Positions 53,738-57,158 of a DNA stretch of 57,158 bases are shown one piece after another. The first letter of the stretch is position 1. Every line of letters starts with the position of its first letter. The stretch is from Streptomyces sp. ISL-11. GTDB lineage: Bacteria > Actinomycetota > Actinomycetes > Streptomycetales > Streptomycetaceae. The stretch is taken from the NCBI RefSeq assembly GCF_018614525.1, contig NZ_JAGGOL010000001.1, forward strand, positions 1 through 57,158, read 5' to 3'. The translations under genes were made by a program, and so were the position numbers. The notes below the pieces were generated by a model, which searched no databases, had not been told where the DNA came from, and worked only from the letters and a program-made list of their open reading frames with translations.

Positions 53738-53922
53738 TCGGCCAAGCCCCTTCCTCGCGGGCCCCCAACGGCTCCGGGCGGTGGGAACCTCGCCCGTCCT
53801 CGCAACATTAAGGTCCACGGAGGCCCGGCAATTCAACCTCTGGGCGTGACTCCCGTCACGGCCCTCAACCCCGCTCCCATCCGATGCGTCCGCCGAGTAA
53901 ACCGATCCCCGGAGGCTCTGTC

Positions 53923-54663
53923 ATGACCACCCGAGATGTCCGGTTCGAGTCGCCCGCCCAGCCCCTTCGCCCCCCGCTGCCCGGCTCGTCCGCCGAGGAC
54001 TCCCCCGTCACCCTGGAACGCCGTGAGGGCCCCTACGGGGAGGTCGCGCTCCGCCGTCGGGGTGAGATCTTCGAGATCATCGCCAACGGCTGCTTCCTGA
54101 TGGACACCTCCGACGGCCGGTCCGAGCGCCTGCTGATCGACGCGGCGCTCGCCGCCCTGCCGGTCGGCCGCGAGCAGCCGTCCGTGCTGATCGGCGGCCT
54201 CGGCGTCGGCTTCTCGCTCGCCCGGGCGGCGGCCGAGCCACGCTGGGGCCGGATCACCGTCGTCGAGCGGGAGGCGGCGGTGATCGACTGGCACCGCGAC
54301 GGCCCGCTGGACGCGTTCTCGGGGGCCGCGCTCGCCGACCCGCGCACCGAGATCCTCCACGCCGACCTGGTCACCCACGTCCGGACGGCCACGGACCGCC
54401 ACGACGCGCTGTGCCTGGACATCGACAACGGCCCCGGCTGGACCGTCACGGACGACAACGACGGCCTCTACTCCCCCACCGGCCTCGCGGCGTGCCGCGC
54501 GCGGCTGACGCCCGGCGGCGTGCTGGCCGTGTGGTCCGCGCAGCCGTCCCAGGAGTTCGAGGAAGCCCTCCGGAATGCCGGGTTCGAAGGGGTACGGACG
54601 GAAGAGATCACCGTTGCCCGGGGCGTCCCGGACGTGGTGCACCTCGCGCTCCGTGCCGCGTAG
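53923..54663 (+). CDS. Spermidine synthase-like methyltransferase-fold protein
   Basis: 246 aa. A Rossmann-type motif VLIGGLGVGFSLARAA near 90, an acidic strand end VVEREAAVIDWHRD near 114, and YDALCLDIDNGPGW-like DALCLDIDNGPGWTV near 158 fit the spermidine-synthase superfamily (SpeE-like without the N-terminal barrel). Whether it makes polyamine is unclear. ATG 53923 follows GGAGGCTC. It precedes the two-component pair. Confidence 0.85.
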   Translation: MTTRDVRFESPAQPLRPPLPGSSAEDSPVTLERREGPYGEVALRRRGEIFEIIANGCFLMDTSDGRSERLLIDAALAALPVGREQPSVLIGGLGVGFSLARAAAEPRWGRITVVEREAAVIDWHRDGPLDAFSGAALADPRTEILHADLVTHVRTATDRHDALCLDIDNGPGWTVTDDNDGLYSPTGLAACRARLTPGGVLAVWSAQPSQEFEEALRNAGFEGVRTEEITVARGVPDVVHLALRAA

Positions 54664-54753
54664 CCGTCCCCTGCCACCTGCCCGTACTCTGCTTGCCACA
54701 CCTGCAGGACTGTAGAGAAGCACGCTACGGGAAGACGCTAGGGGCGGGGCGCT

Positions 54754-55491
54754 ATGGAGCAGACACACATCGGCCCGAGCGGTGCCGCAGCCTCCGCCGG
54801 GGCTCAGCGACGGGTCCTCGTCGTCGAGGACGACCGGACCATCGTCGACGCCATCGCGGCCCGGCTGCGGGCCGAGGGGTTCCAGGTGCGGACCGCCGGC
54901 GACGGCCCCGCGGCCGTGGACGCCGCCGACGCGTGGCAGCCGGACCTGCTGGTCCTGGACGTGATGCTGCCGGGCTTCGACGGCCTGGAGGTCTGCCGCC
55001 GGGTGCAGGCGCAGCGGCCGGTGCCCGTCCTGATGCTGACCGCGCGCGACGACGAGACCGACATGTTGGTCGGGCTGGGCGTGGGCGCGGACGACTACAT
55101 GACCAAGCCGTTCTCCATGCGCGAGCTGGCGGCCCGGGTGCACGTCCTGCTCAGACGCGTGGAGCGGGCGGCGCTCGCCGCGCACACCCCGCGCACCGGC
55201 ATCCTGCGGCTGGGCGAGCTGGAGATCGACCACGCGCAGCGGCGGGTGCGGGTGCGCGGCGAGGACGTGCACCTGACGCCGACCGAGTTCGACCTGCTGG
55301 TCTGTCTGGCGAACACCCCGCGCGCCGTCCTCTCCCGCGAGCAGCTGCTCGCTGAGGTGTGGGACTGGGCGGACGCCTCGGGCACCCGCACCGTGGACAG
55401 CCACATCAAGGCCCTGCGCCGGAAGATCGGCGCGGAGCGGATCCGTACGGTCCACGGTGTCGGCTACGCGCTGGAGACCCCGGCGGCATGA
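54754..55491 (+). CDS. OmpR/PhoB-family response regulator
   Basis: 245 aa. Receiver domain with DD (about 27-28), phospho-acceptor Asp in LLVLDVMLPGFDG (about 69), conserved Thr in LMLTARD and Lys in MTKPFS (about 117). A winged-helix DNA-binding domain follows (about 148-243; LTPTEFDLLVCLA, VDSHIKALRRKIG, IRTVHGVGYALE). ATG 54754; the stop overlaps the kinase start (ATGA). Confidence 0.96.
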   Translation: MEQTHIGPSGAAASAGAQRRVLVVEDDRTIVDAIAARLRAEGFQVRTAGDGPAAVDAADAWQPDLLVLDVMLPGFDGLEVCRRVQAQRPVPVLMLTARDDETDMLVGLGVGADDYMTKPFSMRELAARVHVLLRRVERAALAAHTPRTGILRLGELEIDHAQRRVRVRGEDVHLTPTEFDLLVCLANTPRAVLSREQLLAEVWDWADASGTRTVDSHIKALRRKIGAERIRTVHGVGYALETPAA

Positions 55492-56633
55492 CCGGCGGCG
55501 GTACGGGCGGCGGCGCCGGACAGGGCGAGCGCGCGCAGGAGCGGCCCGCGGCCCCGGCGGGGCTGGGCGGGCGGGTCTGGGAGGCGCTGCGGCCACTGGA
55601 CCCCTACCGGTCGGTGAAGGCGGCGCTGGGCGCGCTGGTCATCGGCTCGGTGGTGATAACGACCTTCCTGGTCTTCGTCGCGATCCACTCGGCGACCGAG
55701 CTGCGGGTGATCACGGTCTTCTCGATCATCGCCTCGCTGCTGATAACCCAGTTCGTGGCCCACGGCCTGACCGCGCCCCTGGACGAGATGACCGAGGTCA
55801 CCCGGTCGATGGCACAGGGTGACTACACCCGGCGGGTCGGGGCCGGGCGGCGCGACGAGTTCGGTGACCTGGCCAACGCCTTCAACCGGATGGCGGCCGA
55901 CCTGGAGGCGGTGGACACCCACCGCAAGGAGCTGGTCGCCAATGTCTCGCACGAGCTGCGCACCCCGATCGCGGGGCTGCGGGCGGTGCTGGAGAACGTG
56001 GTGGACGGCGTCTCGGCCGCCGATCCGGAGACGATGCGCACCGCGCTGCGCCAGACCGAGCGGCTCGGCCGGCTGGTGGAACAGCTGCTGGACCTGTCCC
56101 GCCTGGACAACGGCGTCGTGCCGCTGCACGCCCGCCGCTTCGAGGTGTGGCCGTATCTGGCGGGCGTGCTGAAGGAGGCGAGCATGGCCAATGGCTCGGG
56201 GTCCTCCCCGCACGCGCGCAAGGACGTCCATCTGCATCTGGACGTATCGCCGCCGGAGCTGACGGCCCACGCGGACGCGGAGCGCCTGCACCAGGTGGTG
56301 GCGAATCTGGTGGACAACGCCGTCAAGCACAGTCCGCCGCACGGCCGGGTGACCGTACGGGCGCGGCGGGGCGAGGGCGCCCAGTCGCTGGCCCTGGAGG
56401 TGCTGGACGAGGGTCCGGGCATCCCGGAGGCGGAGCGGCACCGGGTCTTCGAGCGCTTCAACCGCGGCGGCTCGGGGCAGCAGGGCCCGGGCAGCGACGG
56501 CGGTACGGGCCTGGGCCTGGCGATCGCGCGCTGGGCGGTCGATCTGCACGGCGGGAGCATCGGAGTGGCCGAATCCCCACGTGGCTGCCGCATACAGGTC
56601 ACTCTTCCGGGCGGACCTCGTGATCAGCTTTGA
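55488..56633 (+). CDS. Sensor histidine kinase, partner of the OmpR-type regulator
   Basis: 381 aa, membrane protein. Two helices (about 45-65 and 75-95), a HAMP domain (about 96-148), the H-box NVSHELRTPIAGLRAVLEN with phospho-His near 155, an N-box HQVVANLVDNAVKHSP near 275, and the G1/G2 boxes DEGPGIP and GTGLGLAIARWAV near 350. ATG 55488 overlaps the regulator stop. Only a very short sensor loop lies between the helices, so the signal may be within the membrane. Confidence 0.96.
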   Translation: MTGGGTGGGAGQGERAQERPAAPAGLGGRVWEALRPLDPYRSVKAALGALVIGSVVITTFLVFVAIHSATELRVITVFSIIASLLITQFVAHGLTAPLDEMTEVTRSMAQGDYTRRVGAGRRDEFGDLANAFNRMAADLEAVDTHRKELVANVSHELRTPIAGLRAVLENVVDGVSAADPETMRTALRQTERLGRLVEQLLDLSRLDNGVVPLHARRFEVWPYLAGVLKEASMANGSGSSPHARKDVHLHLDVSPPELTAHADAERLHQVVANLVDNAVKHSPPHGRVTVRARRGEGAQSLALEVLDEGPGIPEAERHRVFERFNRGGSGQQGPGSDGGTGLGLAIARWAVDLHGGSIGVAESPRGCRIQVTLPGGPRDQL

Positions 56634-56873
56634 CGTAGGGTCGGTGGCGGAAGCACGCATTCGAGGGAGTGCGGGGCACGCTCAAGCGAACCCTGATGGG
56701 CTCGCGGACAGCGGAACCCGGTGTGTTTCCCGCCAAGTCATGCCCCGAAACCCCTCCGGGAATGTGACTTGCGCGACGACTGGGCCGGGTGGCCTGCATC
56801 AACCCCACAGACAGGCGTAGCCTTTATTTCCGCTGTCCATCACCTTGTGAAGCGGAAGAGGGCGGTTGCCGCC

Positions 56874-57158
56874 GTGTCGCCACAGTCCCCCAACACCTCG
56901 AGCATCTCGACCGGCCAAGACGGGCAGGGCAAGAGCCCTGCGGACGTCTTCGGCTCCAATGAGTGGCTCGTCGACGAGATCTACCAGCAGTACCTCCAGG
57001 ACCCGAACTCGGTCGACCGAGCCTGGTGGGACTTCTTCGCCGACTACAAGCCGGGCCAGACGGCGGCCGCGCCGCCGGGTGCGGTCGCGCCTGCGGCGCC
57101 CGCTCAGCCGGTCGCGCCTGCGGCGCAGGCTGGGCCGAGTGCGGCCGCGCCGGTGACC
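56874..57158 (+). CDS. kgd: 2-oxoglutarate dehydrogenase/decarboxylase E1 (partial)
   Basis: The first 95 codons of the actinobacterial multifunctional E1/E2 enzyme of the TCA cycle. The N-terminal E1 motif is clear: VFGSNEWLVDEIYQQYLQDPNSVDRAWWDFF. It is followed by the Ala/Pro-rich linker (from about residue 63) that in this family joins the E2-like succinyltransferase domain. GTG 56874 follows GAAGAGGG. The gene continues past the window. It begins 240 bases after the two-component genes. Confidence 0.93.
   Translation, partial: MSPQSPNTSSISTGQDGQGKSPADVFGSNEWLVDEIYQQYLQDPNSVDRAWWDFFADYKPGQTAAAPPGAVAPAAPAQPVAPAAQAGPSAAAPVT

Noticed and set aside
1..57158. CRISPR arrays, rRNA genes, phage structural genes
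   Set aside because: No regularly spaced direct repeats, no rRNA sequence and no phage packaging or capsid motifs were seen.

Overview
The window is high-GC actinobacterial DNA, almost certainly from a Streptomyces chromosome. Reasons: strong GC bias at third codon positions, frequent GTG/TTG starts, a conservon (sensor kinase, roadblock, DUF742, GTPase), an XRE/ATPase/DUF397 group, a Rho with a long Arg/Asp-rich insertion, and the core block lysA-hom-thrC-thrB-rho-LCP-rpmE-prfA-prmC-tsaC-glyA. All calls come from reading the sequence; no database search was possible.

Layout. (1) 1-1583 (minus): the 5' end of a modular type I polyketide synthase whose first ketosynthase is a KSQ loading domain (active-site Cys replaced by Gln). 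The outermost 340 bases fold back on themselves as a perfect 164-bp inverted repeat, which looks like a contig-end artefact. A good TTGACA promoter lies upstream. (2) 1941-17675 (minus): housekeeping genes for one-carbon metabolism, tRNA t6A modification, translation termination, ribosomal protein L31, an LCP cell-wall ligase, Rho, the Asp-family amino-acid genes thrB/thrC/hom/lysA, the ArgS-like nrtL and a single-domain response regulator. (3) 17878-20400: tRNA-Arg(CCG), a 40-bp perfect palindrome, hypothetical genes and a VapBC-like toxin-antitoxin pair; this may be an integration hotspot. (4) 20.6-29.1 kb: an unknown cytosolic protein, an APC permease, a polysaccharide deacetylase, two divergent di-iron proteins with a TetR regulator, and a secreted NlpC/P60 hydrolase. 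(5) 29.2-35.6 kb: a complete conservon co-directional with a StyA-like FAD monooxygenase, with a PP2C-like phosphatase gene divergent from it. (6) 35.8-40.4 kb: a MarR regulator, a secreted GH25 lysozyme and a large secreted M4 metalloprotease.

(7) 40.5-47.9 kb is a decayed accessory zone: a Uma2-type nuclease, a remnant of a molybdenum hydroxylase small subunit, a DUF4291 gene, an IS630-like element with about 35-bp inverted repeats and a non-transposase passenger, a frameshifted secreted protein, an anti-sigma-like ATPase divergent from an XRE regulator with three tandem DUF397 genes, and a tautomerase behind a TACTAGTA-type operator. (8) 47.9-57.2 kb returns to core genes: lon with recognisable HspR (HAIR) and ClgR sites, a GlxA-type regulator divergent from an imine-reductase-like enzyme and a DinB/maleylpyruvate-isomerase-like protein, a rhomboid-like membrane protein, a spermidine-synthase-like protein, an OmpR-type two-component system, and the first 95 codons of the 2-oxoglutarate dehydrogenase/decarboxylase gene.

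The most interesting points are the KSQ loading module beside core genes, the di-iron pair with its regulator, the conservon linked to a flavin monooxygenase, the phosphatase-family protein lacking the nucleophilic cysteine, the dual stress-control sites on lon, and the IS630-like element inserted into a stop codon.
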